From the IMG/VR virus record IMGVR_UViG_3300044970_000730, positions 1-64,000 of that record: a DNA stretch of 64,000 bases, one strand, 5' to 3'. Under the pieces are notes generated by a model, which ran no database searches, was not told the origin of the DNA, and saw only the letters and a program-made list of their open reading frames with translations. This document shows positions 50,986-59,229 of the stretch, in pieces. The stretch comes from a virus. A program made the position numbers and the translations under genes. Position 1 is the first letter of the stretch. Each line of letters opens with the position of its first letter.

Positions 50986-52670
50986 GCGGGCACTACGACG
51001 CAACCAAACAAGAGAAGAAGAAGATGCAAGGGCTGGGTCTTGTCCCTGAGTGGATGAGTACCCCCGGCTACCAGCTGTTCAAATCAAAGTATCTCCACCA
51101 CAAGGACAACTTCTACGGCCAAGCCCGTCTGATCGCGCAGACTCTTGCAAAGCACAGTCCCGACTACCACTACTACGCGGAGGAGTTCTTTCAGCTTATT
51201 TGGAAGGGGTGGTTGTCTTGCTCCACTCCTGTACTGGCTAACACGGGAACTGATCGCGGTCTTCCGGTGTCGTGCTCAGGTCAGTACGTACCTGACTCTA
51301 TCGAGGGGTTCTATGAGTCCCGTAAGGAAGCCGCCATCCTGACTAAGCACGGGTTTGGTACGTCAGGCTACCTTGGCGACATCCGCCCACGAGGCGCTCC
51401 AATCTCCGTAGGAGGCAAGGCAAGCGGCACCCTGCCCGAGATCAAGGGTTTCGTGCAAGTCTCCCGTGATGTCTCTCAGGGCGGTGTGCGTCGAGGTTCG
51501 TTTGCCTCGTACCTTCCGATGGATCACGGTGACTTCTGGGAAGTGGTGCATCACCTTGAGAGCAATCCCGATGATTTGAACCTTGGGTGGAATATCTCGG
51601 ACAGTTTCCTCAAGAGGCTTCGTTCCGGTGAACCTGAGGCAGTAGCTCGTTATCAGGAAGCCTTGAAGGTCAAGATGATCACGGGAAAGGGGTACTTCTT
51701 CTTTCCTGACAAGGCCAACCGACGATTGCCTGAACCGTACAAGAAGTTCCACAAGAAGGTCCACGCATCTAACCTTTGCTCTGAGATCATCCTTCCGAGC
51801 GATGAGCAGCACACGTTTACGTGTGTCTTGTCCTCCATGAACCTGAGCCGGTGGGATGAGTGGAAGGACACCAACGCAGTCCAGATTGCCACGGTGTTCC
51901 TTGATTGTGTGGCGTCTGAGTTCATTGCCAAGGCCAAGAACATCACGGGTCTTGACCGGGCTGTAGCTTTCACGGAGAAGGCTCGTGCCCTTGGCTTGGG
52001 TGCTTGTGGGTTCCACACGTACCTTCAGATGAAGGGTGTTCCGTTCGAGAGTCTTGACGCGATGTACCTTAACCACGACTTCTTCTCGCACATCAAGCAA
52101 GAGTCAGACAAGGCTACGCGGTACTTGGCCGAAGAGCTTGGTGAGCCAGAGTGGTGCAAAGGGTTTGGTGTTCGTAACGCTTCTCTTCGTGCAGTAGCCC
52201 CTACCAAGAGCACTGCTCTTATCATGGGCGGTATCTCGGAGGGTATTAATCCTGACCCAGCGATGATCTACAATCAGGCTACGGCAGCTGGCGAGGTTGA
52301 TCGAATCAACCCGGTGCTGTACGAGATGATGAAGGAACGCGGTGTCTACAACAAGCGAGAGATCAACAAGGTCATTGACGACTTCGGTTCAGTGAAGGGT
52401 GTTGACTGGCTGAGTGATTCCGAGAAGGAAGTATTCAAAACTGCCTTTGAGATCGGGCAGGGCAGCGTGGTGCGTCTGGCTTCCAGCCGTGCTCGTTACC
52501 TTGACCAGTGGCAAAGCGTCAACCTGTTCTTTGCGGGTAACGCACCTCCGGAGTACATCTCGCAAGTTCACCAGATGGCGTTCGAGGATGAGAACATGTT
52601 GGCGCTGTACTACGTGTATTCATCTTCAGGCGTAGGTGCCTCGAAGGATGAGTGTGTTGCGTGCATGTAG
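50982..52670 (+). CDS. nrdA: Ribonucleotide reductase class I alpha subunit
   Basis: 562 residues from the ATG overlapping nrdB. Key segments are SCSTPVLANTGT, the active-site NLCSEI (Asn-x-Cys-x-Glu), CVLSSMNLS and the C-terminal redox pair CVACM. It is shorter than typical cellular NrdA (about 750), lacking an obvious N-terminal ATP-cone, so allosteric control may be reduced. It reduces ribonucleotides in the cytoplasm. Confidence 0.92.
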   Translation: MSGHYDATKQEKKKMQGLGLVPEWMSTPGYQLFKSKYLHHKDNFYGQARLIAQTLAKHSPDYHYYAEEFFQLIWKGWLSCSTPVLANTGTDRGLPVSCSGQYVPDSIEGFYESRKEAAILTKHGFGTSGYLGDIRPRGAPISVGGKASGTLPEIKGFVQVSRDVSQGGVRRGSFASYLPMDHGDFWEVVHHLESNPDDLNLGWNISDSFLKRLRSGEPEAVARYQEALKVKMITGKGYFFFPDKANRRLPEPYKKFHKKVHASNLCSEIILPSDEQHTFTCVLSSMNLSRWDEWKDTNAVQIATVFLDCVASEFIAKAKNITGLDRAVAFTEKARALGLGACGFHTYLQMKGVPFESLDAMYLNHDFFSHIKQESDKATRYLAEELGEPEWCKGFGVRNASLRAVAPTKSTALIMGGISEGINPDPAMIYNQATAAGEVDRINPVLYEMMKERGVYNKREINKVIDDFGSVKGVDWLSDSEKEVFKTAFEIGQGSVVRLASSRARYLDQWQSVNLFFAGNAPPEYISQVHQMAFEDENMLALYYVYSSSGVGASKDECVACM

Positions 52671-52678
52671 CGCTCTTC

Positions 52679-52692
52679 GCCCCTAGCGGGGC
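52679..52692. repeat. Inverted repeat GCCCC-TAGC-GGGGC abutting a -35 box
   Basis: A perfect 14-base repeat directly followed by TTGACA at 52693. Same geometry and TAGC centre as at 29540 (minus strand) but different arms. Confidence 0.7.
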
Positions 52693-52721
52693 TTGACACA
52701 CCCCTGTTAACTGAGTAAAGT
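52693..52721 (+). promoter_or_regulatory. Sigma70 promoter upstream of a non-coding region
   Basis: TTGACA (52693-52698), 17 bases, TAAAGT (52716-52721), 6/6 and 4/6 to consensus. The next gene starts about 270 bases downstream, so the transcript has a long non-coding part. Confidence 0.68.
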
Positions 52722-52727
52722 TGTTTC

Positions 52728-52945
52728 CGAAGCACCGAGAGAGACGCTCAAACCGCGAGGCCGTAGTTGCCGAGCAAGCCTATCCCTCGGTAAAAGGGCG
52801 GGAACGCTAGGACTTCTGGACGTATCCGGGGGACGCGCACCTAGCTAGTACCGCCCCGCTTCACCCCGCCCCGGATTGACTGACTCCGAGTCTATAACGG
52901 CGCAGTAGTAACCCTAGTTCGACGATGAGGACTAGGCCGAGCCTG
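52728..52945 (+). ncRNA. Candidate structured RNA or long regulatory leader
   Basis: Nested helices are visible: GGGCGG (52796-52801) with CCGCCC (52851-52856); inside it GCTAGG (52806-52811) with CCTAGC (52840-52845); inside that CTGGA-CGTA-TCCGG (52816-52829). Further hairpins are GACT-CCG-AGTC at about 52882-52892 and CCTAGT/ACTAGG (52913-52918 with 52931-52936). No credible coding frame is present. It starts at a promoter. It may be a free RNA or a 5' leader of the gene at 52999. Confidence 0.5.
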
Positions 52946-52998
52946 TGGGGCACTCACGTCAATCACCTCTTAACCAATACACCCCGGAGGGGTTGTGT

Positions 52999-53217
52999 AT
53001 GCAAAAGCCAGAGCCACCGCAGTATCGTTCTGCGGGCGACATTGAGGTTCTCCACCCTGAGCTTAAAAAAGGGTGTTGGTTGTATCTACGTTGTGACGGA
53101 GGCGATGGTTTGTCTGTGTGGTCTATCGAAGAAGCCGAGATGCTTATCTTCGCCCTTCAAGAATGGATCGAGTACAAGCGTCAGCTTGAGAAGTGGGAAC
53201 GGGAGAACAAAGAATGA
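52999..53217 (+). CDS. Small hypothetical protein
   Basis: 72 residues from the ATG at 52999 with GGAGGGG upstream. It has LKKGCWLYLRCDGGDGLSVW and a helical end (FALQEWIEYKRQLEKWE). It is the first gene after the candidate RNA. Unknown function. Confidence 0.62.
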   Translation: MQKPEPPQYRSAGDIEVLHPELKKGCWLYLRCDGGDGLSVWSIEEAEMLIFALQEWIEYKRQLEKWERENKE

Positions 53218-53396
53218 AAAGCGCCGGCTATTACTGTGACAAGCGCGAGCAATGGGTCTATGATTACGACTCTTTTGAAGAAGAGTTTTGGGCGACTCAG
53301 GGACAAACACCCGTAGCAATGCTATCTGTGACAGCGGAAGAACTCTATGATCTCTTCAAGAAGCGTCTTAAAGAGGAACGGGAGAGTGCGCTATGA
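53214..53396 (+). CDS. Small acidic protein
   Basis: 60 residues, coupled to both neighbours (ATGA overlaps). It has YDYDSFEEEFWATQGQTP and a helical charged end. No family is recognised. Confidence 0.57.
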   Translation: MKSAGYYCDKREQWVYDYDSFEEEFWATQGQTPVAMLSVTAEELYDLFKKRLKEERESAL

Positions 53397-53581
53397 ACGT
53401 CTCATTGGAGACATTGAATAAGTGTATCCCCAAAGACGGTTCTCGTCATTTCATACGCGCACAACCTTCAGGTGCTGGTTACTTCGAGGTATATTGGGAC
53501 ATTGAGAAAGGGAAGTATATTCTTCCTTGGTGCGTTACCGCTTCAGGGGCTTACAATCTCAAACAGGTAGACGAAGAATGA
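53393..53581 (+). CDS. Small hypothetical protein
   Basis: 62 residues. Beta-type middle (AGYFEVYWDIEKGKYILPW). Overlaps both neighbours by 4 bases. Unknown. Confidence 0.57.
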   Translation: MNVSLETLNKCIPKDGSRHFIRAQPSGAGYFEVYWDIEKGKYILPWCVTASGAYNLKQVDEE

Positions 53582-53688
53582 GCGCCTTGGTAATGAGCTA
53601 CATCTTGGACTTCGAGCCCACCATGTCCGCAGAAGAGTACATGGGGTGGTGGCTACACACTGGAGGAGATGCTTGGTATGCTGATTGA
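53578..53688 (+). CDS. Very small acidic protein
   Basis: 36 residues (MSALVMSYILDFEPTMSAEE in part), starting in the upstream stop and overlapping the next start by 11 bases. Only frame and coupling support it. Confidence 0.42.
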   Translation: MSALVMSYILDFEPTMSAEEYMGWWLHTGGDAWYAD

Positions 53689-53884
53689 ATTCTTGTTTAT
53701 GGTAGCAACCCTACCACCCTACCTTGTCACCAACCAAGGTGATCTTCGAGTTACCACCCCTACCGGGGTGCTTATCACCATCCCAGAAGGGAGCGAGTGG
53801 AACACTAACAATCTAAATGTTAGATTGGATGCTCGTGTTATCACTCTTGATAACACACGTATTTTTGGAGATGGGTTCGAGTGA
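53678..53884 (+). CDS. Small hypothetical protein with hydrophobic N-terminus
   Basis: 68 residues from the ATG at 53678, chosen because GGAGGAG is nine bases upstream; an ATG at 53669 is too close to that site. A hydrophobic start (MLIEFLFMVATLPPYLV) could be a signal or anchor. The rest is beta-type (GVLITIPEGSEW). Confidence 0.55.
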   Translation: MLIEFLFMVATLPPYLVTNQGDLRVTTPTGVLITIPEGSEWNTNNLNVRLDARVITLDNTRIFGDGFE

Positions 53885-54069
53885 GTCTTAAAGAGTTGTG
53901 TTACCAGTTCTGGGATGACCAGCGTCCCAAGACATTCCGACAAGCGCGAGTTTGTGTTGAGCACTACAACATCCAAGAGAGCACGCTGATGGTTTACTTC
54001 ACCCACTGGCGGAAGAAGGAGGGTCTGAGTAAGCCAAGGCCGCATCGTAGGAAGCACAAAGATGAGTGA
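53881..54069 (+). CDS. Small basic helix-turn-helix-like protein
   Basis: 62 residues from a GTG overlapping the previous stop. The pattern FRQARVCVEHYNIQESTLMVYFTHWR resembles a small winged-helix or HTH; quoted here only as a fold impression. The C-terminus is very basic (KPRPHRRKHK). DNA binding is plausible. Confidence 0.57.
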   Translation: MSLKELCYQFWDDQRPKTFRQARVCVEHYNIQESTLMVYFTHWRKKEGLSKPRPHRRKHKDE

Positions 54070-54295
54070 GTACGATATTGTTGCCGAGCGTCTTCGGTGG
54101 GAGTACCAGTCCGGAGATAACCTGTTGACCCACCCTTGGTACTTGGAGTACGCCGAGAGGCGTCTTGACCCTACATTCCGAATGAGTGCCTACGCGGAGC
54201 GGTTGTGTGCTGCTGCTTACGGCCTGAATAGACTTTGGCACGAAGACGAGAAGTGGATTGAAGAACTAGAGCGGACGGCTAAAGAGTATGAATAA
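54062..54295 (+). CDS. Hypothetical protein
   Basis: 77 residues, helical, with IVAERLRWEYQSGDNLL and a C-terminal EELERTAKEYE. It overlaps both neighbours by 8 bases. No family is recognised. Confidence 0.57.
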   Translation: MSEYDIVAERLRWEYQSGDNLLTHPWYLEYAERRLDPTFRMSAYAERLCAAAYGLNRLWHEDEKWIEELERTAKEYE

Positions 54296-54530
54296 CCTAG
54301 ACAAGTGGTACTACTTTGTGGAGTCTGCTGCGATGGGCTTTAAAGGAGCAACAGCCACCCGACACATCTTTATGAAGGGCACACACATCGTGAAGATGGT
54401 GCGCTCACAGGACATACGTTACGAGGAGCACACTGATCTAGAGGTTCTTCGGGATTTTGTAGATGTCCATTGGGCATCGGAAGCTCTTGATCCGGGGCAC
54501 AGTCTGCCGGGGTGGAAGGGCGATGAGTGA
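54288..54530 (+). CDS. Hypothetical protein
   Basis: 80 residues with ESAAMGFKGATATRHIFMK in the first half and an acidic end. It overlaps the flap exonuclease gene by 8 bases. Unknown. Confidence 0.57.
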   Translation: MNNLDKWYYFVESAAMGFKGATATRHIFMKGTHIVKMVRSQDIRYEEHTDLEVLRDFVDVHWASEALDPGHSLPGWKGDE

Positions 54531-55329
54531 CATCGTAGCCTCCTACGTACCGTCCAAGACGGCTCATCTCCTGCCTTTGATTGACGCTGATAGTCTTGTG
54601 TATCGAGCCGGTTTCTCGGGGGTGGAACGAGACGAAGAAGGTAAGCCACAGCACACCCCGTTAGCACACAGCCTTTCTAACCTGCGGACAATCATGGATA
54701 ACATCCTTGACAAGTTCCCACGGAGAGAAGGTGAGCACGTATTCCTTACCCCTAGCGGGGGGTTTCGTTACAAGGTAGCGAAGATTCGCGAGTACAAGGG
54801 CAACCGTAAGGCAAGCAAGCCCGAGCATTTCACGGCCATGCGTGAGTACTTACAGAAGAAATACGGCGCTGTTGTTGTGGATGAAGAACTACCACCAGAT
54901 GAGCGCCGAGAGGCGGATGATTTCTGTGGTATGTACCAGTGGGCGAAGCCCGATAAGTCTACGTGTGTGGTAAGTGGTGATAAGGATTTGAAACAGATTC
55001 CGGGGTGGCTTCTGAACCCGCAAAAGGATGAGTTTCAGATGCGCACCCTTCGAGACGCAGACCTTTTCTTCTGGTATCAGATGTGCGTAGGTGACTCTGT
55101 TGACAATGTGGCTGGCCTGAAAGGCATGGGTCCGAAGAAGACTGAGGGGTTGCTTGAGTCATGTAGTCGTAAGCCAGTGCGTATTATGAAGGCAGTAGCT
55201 ACGTTGTACAAGAAAGAGTTCTCCGGTCGGTGGAAAGATGCGTTGGATGAGAATGCCCAACTCCTCTTTATCCATCGAGAGGAAGGTAAGAAGTGGGATC
55301 ACTATTTCGGAGAAGTCCTTGATCTCTAA
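54523..55329 (+). CDS. 5'-3' exonuclease / flap endonuclease (T7 gp6-like)
   Basis: 268 residues from the ATG at 54523. Acidic active-site segments are LIDADSLVYRAG, EADDFCGMYQWA and VVSGDKDLKQIPG. The helix-hairpin-helix DNA-binding part is VAGLKGMGPKKTEGLL. It removes RNA primers and resects DNA ends in T7-like replication and recombination. Length is near T7 gp6 (300). Confidence 0.88.
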   Translation: MSDIVASYVPSKTAHLLPLIDADSLVYRAGFSGVERDEEGKPQHTPLAHSLSNLRTIMDNILDKFPRREGEHVFLTPSGGFRYKVAKIREYKGNRKASKPEHFTAMREYLQKKYGAVVVDEELPPDERREADDFCGMYQWAKPDKSTCVVSGDKDLKQIPGWLLNPQKDEFQMRTLRDADLFFWYQMCVGDSVDNVAGLKGMGPKKTEGLLESCSRKPVRIMKAVATLYKKEFSGRWKDALDENAQLLFIHREEGKKWDHYFGEVLDL

Positions 55330-55513
55330 TACCTACTACGTCAGTAAAGGCGCCTACTCCAACCTTAGCCATGCCTTCTCTTCTAAGGAAGATGCTGAGT
55401 CCTACGCAGAGGGTATCAGCCGTACCCAAGGGAGCGAGGCTTTTGTTTTTGTTCCTGTCACCCGGTTCGTTCCGGGTGTTCGTCCAGTAACTAAGGAATG
55501 CTTGTGTGATTAA
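55319..55513 (+). CDS. Small hypothetical protein
   Basis: 64 residues from a TTG at 55319 with CGGAG upstream, overlapping the previous gene. It has YVSKGAYSNLSHAFSSKEDA and a C-terminal ECLCD. Unknown. Confidence 0.52.
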   Translation: MISNTYYVSKGAYSNLSHAFSSKEDAESYAEGISRTQGSEAFVFVPVTRFVPGVRPVTKECLCD

Positions 55514-55952
55514 CCTAGAAATCAAAAAGCTTCGCCCCGAAGCAAACCTCCCCACCAAAGCTAACCCAGCGGATGCTGGGCTGGACTTGTACTGTTTCCC
55601 CAAGAACGGCTCTCCGTATGCGGAGATTGCTCCGGGTAAATCTGCTCTAGTTGGGACTGGTATCTCAGTCTCTATCCCAGAGGGGTACTTCGGATACATC
55701 CGTAGCCGCTCTGGGCTGGCATCTAAGAACCACCTGGAGGTGGGTGCTGGGGTGGTAGACGGCGGGTATACGGGCGAGGTCTGCGTGCTTCTCAGGAACC
55801 ACGGTGATCGTATTCAGTACCTAGTGGCCGGTGATCGCATCGCCCAGCTGCTCATCCTCCCGGTTCCAAAGGTTAATGTGGTGGAGGTTAAGGAGTTCAC
55901 CACGGTAGTGGGTGAGCGTGGTGATGGTGGCTTCGGCTCATCGGGGGTTTGA
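55506..55952 (+). CDS. dut: dUTPase
   Basis: 148 residues with the five trimeric-dUTPase motifs in order: ADAGLDLY, RSRSGLA, GVVDGGYTGE, GDRIAQLLI and RGDGGFGSSG. It hydrolyses dUTP to dUMP, feeding ThyX encoded downstream and keeping uracil out of DNA. The GTG start overlaps the upstream gene by 8 bases. Confidence 0.95.
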   Translation: MINLEIKKLRPEANLPTKANPADAGLDLYCFPKNGSPYAEIAPGKSALVGTGISVSIPEGYFGYIRSRSGLASKNHLEVGAGVVDGGYTGEVCVLLRNHGDRIQYLVAGDRIAQLLILPVPKVNVVEVKEFTTVVGERGDGGFGSSGV

Positions 55953-55953
55953 T

Positions 55954-56190
55954 ATGGATGTGTTGTTTGTTGTAGTATTCACTGTGCTTGCGTTGGGTAT
56001 CTCCTTTGCAGGCGGGTACTTCACTGGTCGCCGTAAGGAAGAGGAGGCAATTGCCGATAAGTTCACCTCTGCGATTTCTGATCTCCTTACAAGCGGTACT
56101 CTTCGCAACCCAGCGTACACCGTTTACACCTACAACATTTCGGACGGAACATTTGAGATTCCAGTCCAGCTAGGAGATAACAAAGATTGA
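55954..56190 (+). CDS. Small single-pass membrane protein
   Basis: 78 residues. One N-terminal membrane segment (about 2-22, VLFVVVFTVLALGISFAGGYF), then GRRKEEEA and a soluble tail. Function unknown. Confidence 0.6.
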   Translation: MDVLFVVVFTVLALGISFAGGYFTGRRKEEEAIADKFTSAISDLLTSGTLRNPAYTVYTYNISDGTFEIPVQLGDNKD

Positions 56191-56513
56191 ACATTGATCC
56201 CCGATTTGAACAACAGTTCCGAGAGATGACCGACGCAGATCGCCAAGTCATCCTCCAGTGTGGTCGGTACTTCGCCTACAAGATTCTCACCCCTATCGGG
56301 ATGGTAAAGCGAGACTACCTGAGCCCTGACGAGCACCTCAACCTAGCAGCTATCCACGACCAGTGGGGTCTTAACATCCCGAACGTGGTTCTCCAAGCGG
56401 CTACCACCTATGCCCTTGCTGAGTTGATCTCGGTGGGTTTGGCTGGACCAGAAGCGATTGTAAACGTGGAGCGGTTCTTCTCGGATTTGATTAAAGCGGA
56501 GGGGGGTGGTTGA
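56187..56513 (+). CDS. Hypothetical helical protein
   Basis: 108 residues from a TTG overlapping the previous stop. Helical with FREMTDADRQVILQCGRYF and VVLQAATTYALAELISVGL. No family is recognised. Confidence 0.57.
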   Translation: MNIDPRFEQQFREMTDADRQVILQCGRYFAYKILTPIGMVKRDYLSPDEHLNLAAIHDQWGLNIPNVVLQAATTYALAELISVGLAGPEAIVNVERFFSDLIKAEGGG

Positions 56514-56514
56514 C

Positions 56515-56895
56515 ATGGCTATTCTTGCTAAGGGTCCGCCGTACATGACAGAAGATGATGCGTTGTACTACAAGGGCTTTGGTGTATACAAACCACCTAT
56601 GCCAGAAGTAGAGAAGCGTCACGACGAAGCCCTCGCCAAGCTGCTCAAGCAAGAGGCTCCTTGGGAAAAGAAGCACCAAGTCGGAGGCACCCACTACTCC
56701 GATCTCTCCATCCAGCCTTGGGATGCTATGCGAGCGTGGTTCACTCCTGCTGAGTATGCGTCGTACCACATCGGGTCAGTTATCGGTTACCTGAGTCGTC
56801 ACCGCAAGAAGGGTGGATTGAGCGACATCAAGAAAGCACACCACCACTTGAGTGAGTTGATTCGGTACTTTGAAGAGGAAGAGGAATACGAATGA
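56515..56895 (+). CDS. DUF3310 protein (often annotated nucleotide kinase)
   Basis: 126 residues from the ATG at 56515 with GGAGGGG upstream. The C-terminal domain has VGGTHYSDLSIQPWDAM, SYHIGSVIGYLSRHRKKG and DIKKAHHHLSELI, the DUF3310 pattern. Related T7-group phage proteins (gp1.7) act as nucleotide kinases, but the activity here is inferred only. Confidence 0.83.
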   Translation: MAILAKGPPYMTEDDALYYKGFGVYKPPMPEVEKRHDEALAKLLKQEAPWEKKHQVGGTHYSDLSIQPWDAMRAWFTPAEYASYHIGSVIGYLSRHRKKGGLSDIKKAHHHLSELIRYFEEEEEYE

Positions 56896-57131
56896 AACTC
56901 TCTCTGTACCGCACAGCGCATGTTGTCGTGAAACGAGAAGGCGAGGAGCCTTACGTGCTTTGCACGATGACAGGTATCCAAGGTGACACCACCTCTTTTG
57001 AGATAGAGATTACCCTTCGTGAAGGCGGTCCCCATGAAGATGAGTCTATGGTTTCCATGTTTCTGAAGGAAGCCAAGCGTTTCCAACGGTCATTGAAGAA
57101 GGAGTTTACGGATGAACCGCGTTTGTCTTAA
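56892..57131 (+). CDS. Small hypothetical protein
   Basis: 79 residues; beta-rich N-terminus (HVVVKREGEEPYVLCTM) and helical C-terminus. ATGA overlap with the DUF3310 gene. Unknown. Confidence 0.57.
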   Translation: MKLSLYRTAHVVVKREGEEPYVLCTMTGIQGDTTSFEIEITLREGGPHEDESMVSMFLKEAKRFQRSLKKEFTDEPRLS

Positions 57132-57324
57132 ACCAGATAACGGTTCTAACGACATCTGGCTGATTGTCCACCCGGGGACAGGTGCTGTAGATGCCACCTT
57201 CATGAAGGTTCGGGACAAATGTGAGATGAAGCTGCACTCTTGCACAGGTACTACCTATTGGACATCGCCAGCCCTTGACATTATTGTTGACAAGTGGGTT
57301 GAGTTTAAGGAGGTTCACAAGTGA
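57112..57324 (+). CDS. Small hypothetical protein
   Basis: 70 residues, beta-type, with IWLIVHPGTGAVDATFMK and three Cys. It overlaps neighbours on both sides. Unknown. Confidence 0.57.
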   Translation: MNRVCLKPDNGSNDIWLIVHPGTGAVDATFMKVRDKCEMKLHSCTGTTYWTSPALDIIVDKWVEFKEVHK

Positions 57325-57611
57325 AGCGTAACAAGGACGTAACCGCCGACGACGAGAAGTACCAGCTTGCCGTTGAGAAGTTCAACCGAGCTAAGCGTCG
57401 TAGTATCCAAGACAAGACCAAGGGTAACAAGCGAGCCGAGGCTAAGATCACCGAGCTAACCGATGAGGTGGGTCGTCTTAGCCAACGGTTGAAGATGGCT
57501 ACCGCTCTTCTGCGTTGGTTGGTGAAGCACATGCCGGAGAGTGTTCGTACGGAGTACGAGTTGTATCGAGCGGCTATTAATAGTGGGGATGTTGATGACA
57601 TCCACCCCTAA
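57321..57611 (+). CDS. Basic coiled-coil protein
   Basis: 96 residues, strongly basic first half (NRAKRRSIQDKTKGNKR) then a coiled coil (ITELTDEVGRLSQRLKMA). It overlaps the endonuclease I gene by 17 bases. Nucleic-acid binding is plausible. Confidence 0.6.
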   Translation: MKRNKDVTADDEKYQLAVEKFNRAKRRSIQDKTKGNKRAEAKITELTDEVGRLSQRLKMATALLRWLVKHMPESVRTEYELYRAAINSGDVDDIHP

Positions 57612-58011
57612 GCCGAAGGGTAAGCCGAAGTTCCGATCAGGATACGAGGCCAAGGCGTACAAGGGGCTACAAGCCCGTGGCCTAGACTTCACCTACGAGG
57701 AGGAGAAGCTCCCGTATCGTGTTCCCGAGAGGAAGGCGTACTACCTCCCGGATATGGTGATTACTCGCGAGGATGGTACTAAGTTGTACCTTGAGTACAA
57801 AGGTCAGTTCTCTGCGGCTGATCGTCGTAAGATGGAATTGGTTATCGAGCAACATCCTGACAAGGACATCAGGCTTATCTTCATGCGAAATAACAAGCTG
57901 CGTAAGGACTCCCGCACTTCGTACACAGACTGGTGCCACAAGCGAGGGATCAAGTGCGCCGTATCCGCCACAGGCTTTGTACCCGATAGTTGGATTCGAG
58001 GGGATGAATGA
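57595..58011 (+). CDS. Endonuclease I, Holliday-junction resolvase (T7 gp3-like)
   Basis: 138 residues. RSGYEAKAY, then YYLPDMVI and LYLEYKGQF carry the Glu, Asp and Glu-x-Lys of the T7 endonuclease I active site. ELVIEQHPDKDIRLIFMR is also typical. It resolves branched DNA and helps degrade host DNA. The ATG at 57595 is chosen; 57589 is an equal alternative. It ends within the start of thyX. Confidence 0.9.
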   Translation: MTSTPKPKGKPKFRSGYEAKAYKGLQARGLDFTYEEEKLPYRVPERKAYYLPDMVITREDGTKLYLEYKGQFSAADRRKMELVIEQHPDKDIRLIFMRNNKLRKDSRTSYTDWCHKRGIKCAVSATGFVPDSWIRGDE

Positions 58012-58697
58012 AGTACGCTGACGAAGCAATCACTGTAACCCCTGTTGCCATGACCATGCCGATTGTTGATTTCATCCCGAACACGGATGACCTCACATCG
58101 TACATGGCTCGTGTCAGCAACCCGTTAAACCAGACCAACTTCAAAACGGCAGACAAGCTTCTCAAGCATTGTGCAGAGGAGGGGCACTGGTCTGTGTTCG
58201 ATATGGTGGATGTGGTCTTTGAGGTAGAGGCCCCTCGCGACATCTCTCGACAAATCCTTCGCCACTACTCGATGCGGTTCCAAGAGTTCTCGCAACGTTA
58301 TGCAGACGTAACCGAAGACATGTTCGTACTTCGCGAACTGCGAATGCAAGACACAAAGAACCGTCAGAATTCTTTGCCGTGCGAGAACGAGGAACTGAAA
58401 GAGGAGTGGGAACTTGATCTTCGCAACTTGATTTCCCGTGTAACTGCGTTCCAAAAGAAGTACCGGGATGCAGGGGCGGCGAAGGAGTGTGTACGTGTCA
58501 TGTTCCCCGAGGGACTCACGATGTCACGGATGTATGCGAAGATTCCTCTCCGCACTCTGACCCACTACATCAAGACGCGGGGGCACGAGTCTACACAGAG
58601 AGAGCACCGCTTGGTTGTAGAGAAGATGCTTCCGTACATCCCGCAGTTGTTCCCGTTGTCCTACAAGTTTCTACTTCCCGAGGAAACAACCCTATGA
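58008..58697 (+). CDS. thyX: Flavin-dependent thymidylate synthase
   Basis: 229 residues. The ThyX signature lies at 85-98 as RHYSMRFQEFSQRY, keeping Arg, His, Glu93, Ser95, Arg97 and Tyr98, with the third Arg changed to Tyr. RTLTHYIKTRG near the C-terminus is also typical. It methylates dUMP to dTMP with FAD and methylene-tetrahydrofolate and works with the phage dUTPase and reductase. Confidence 0.92.
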   Translation: MKYADEAITVTPVAMTMPIVDFIPNTDDLTSYMARVSNPLNQTNFKTADKLLKHCAEEGHWSVFDMVDVVFEVEAPRDISRQILRHYSMRFQEFSQRYADVTEDMFVLRELRMQDTKNRQNSLPCENEELKEEWELDLRNLISRVTAFQKKYRDAGAAKECVRVMFPEGLTMSRMYAKIPLRTLTHYIKTRGHESTQREHRLVVEKMLPYIPQLFPLSYKFLLPEETTL

Positions 58698-58876
58698 TCT
58701 ACTTCTGGACTATCGTCCTTGGCTTCTATCTCCTTGGTGTGTTGGTGTCTATGACAGCCCTTGAGAGTCGTCCTCGTCCTTCTTGGAAGGACTTCCTCCG
58801 GTCCCTTGGCCTTAGCCTCGTGTGGCCTTTCGTACTCATCCTTGGCTTGATCCAAGCCTACCGAGCCGAGAAGTAA
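58694..58876 (+). CDS. Small two-segment membrane protein
   Basis: 60 residues overlapping the thyX stop. Membrane segments at about 3-20 (YFWTIVLGFYLLGVLVSM) and 38-55 (LGLSLVWPFVLILGLIQ). It heads a run of three tiny membrane proteins. Function unknown. Confidence 0.6.
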   Translation: MIYFWTIVLGFYLLGVLVSMTALESRPRPSWKDFLRSLGLSLVWPFVLILGLIQAYRAEK

Positions 58877-58880
58877 CCCA

Positions 58881-59054
58881 ATGCTAGCTATCTACATTGT
58901 TGTGTCGTTTCTCTGTTTCTTGTTCCTCTTTAGAATCACAGGCGCGTTCTTCGGGTCTGCTGTTCTAGGTGCCATCTGGCCTTTTACTGGACTAGTCATA
59001 CTAGCCGCTCTTGCAGCGGATGGCTACTACTTCAACTTCCGTCATAAGGATTAA
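58881..59054 (+). CDS. Small two-segment membrane protein
   Basis: 57 residues starting MLAIYIVVSFLCFLFLF, with a second hydrophobic stretch (WPFTGLVILAALAA). The next gene starts with the similar MLALYLYVV, suggesting related or duplicated genes. Unknown. Confidence 0.58.
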   Translation: MLAIYIVVSFLCFLFLFRITGAFFGSAVLGAIWPFTGLVILAALAADGYYFNFRHKD

Positions 59055-59059
59055 CCCAC

Positions 59060-59224
59060 ATGCTAGCCCTCTATCTGTACGTTGTTGCCTGTGTTCACTT
59101 CTACTGGCTTGAGTCCGATGAGCCCAATGCCAATGACCCGATGCACCTAGCCGAGATCATTTTCTGGCCGGTGCTTTATCCGCTTTACTTGGTAACTCTT
59201 TGGTACAAGAACCGGAAGGGGTAG
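59060..59224 (+). CDS. Small membrane-associated protein
   Basis: 54 residues with a hydrophobic start (MLALYLYVVACVHFYWL) and a second hydrophobic helix (IIFWPVLYPLYLVTLWY) before a basic end. It is the third of the consecutive small membrane genes. Unknown. Confidence 0.57.
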   Translation: MLALYLYVVACVHFYWLESDEPNANDPMHLAEIIFWPVLYPLYLVTLWYKNRKG

Positions 59225-59229
59225 TCTTG

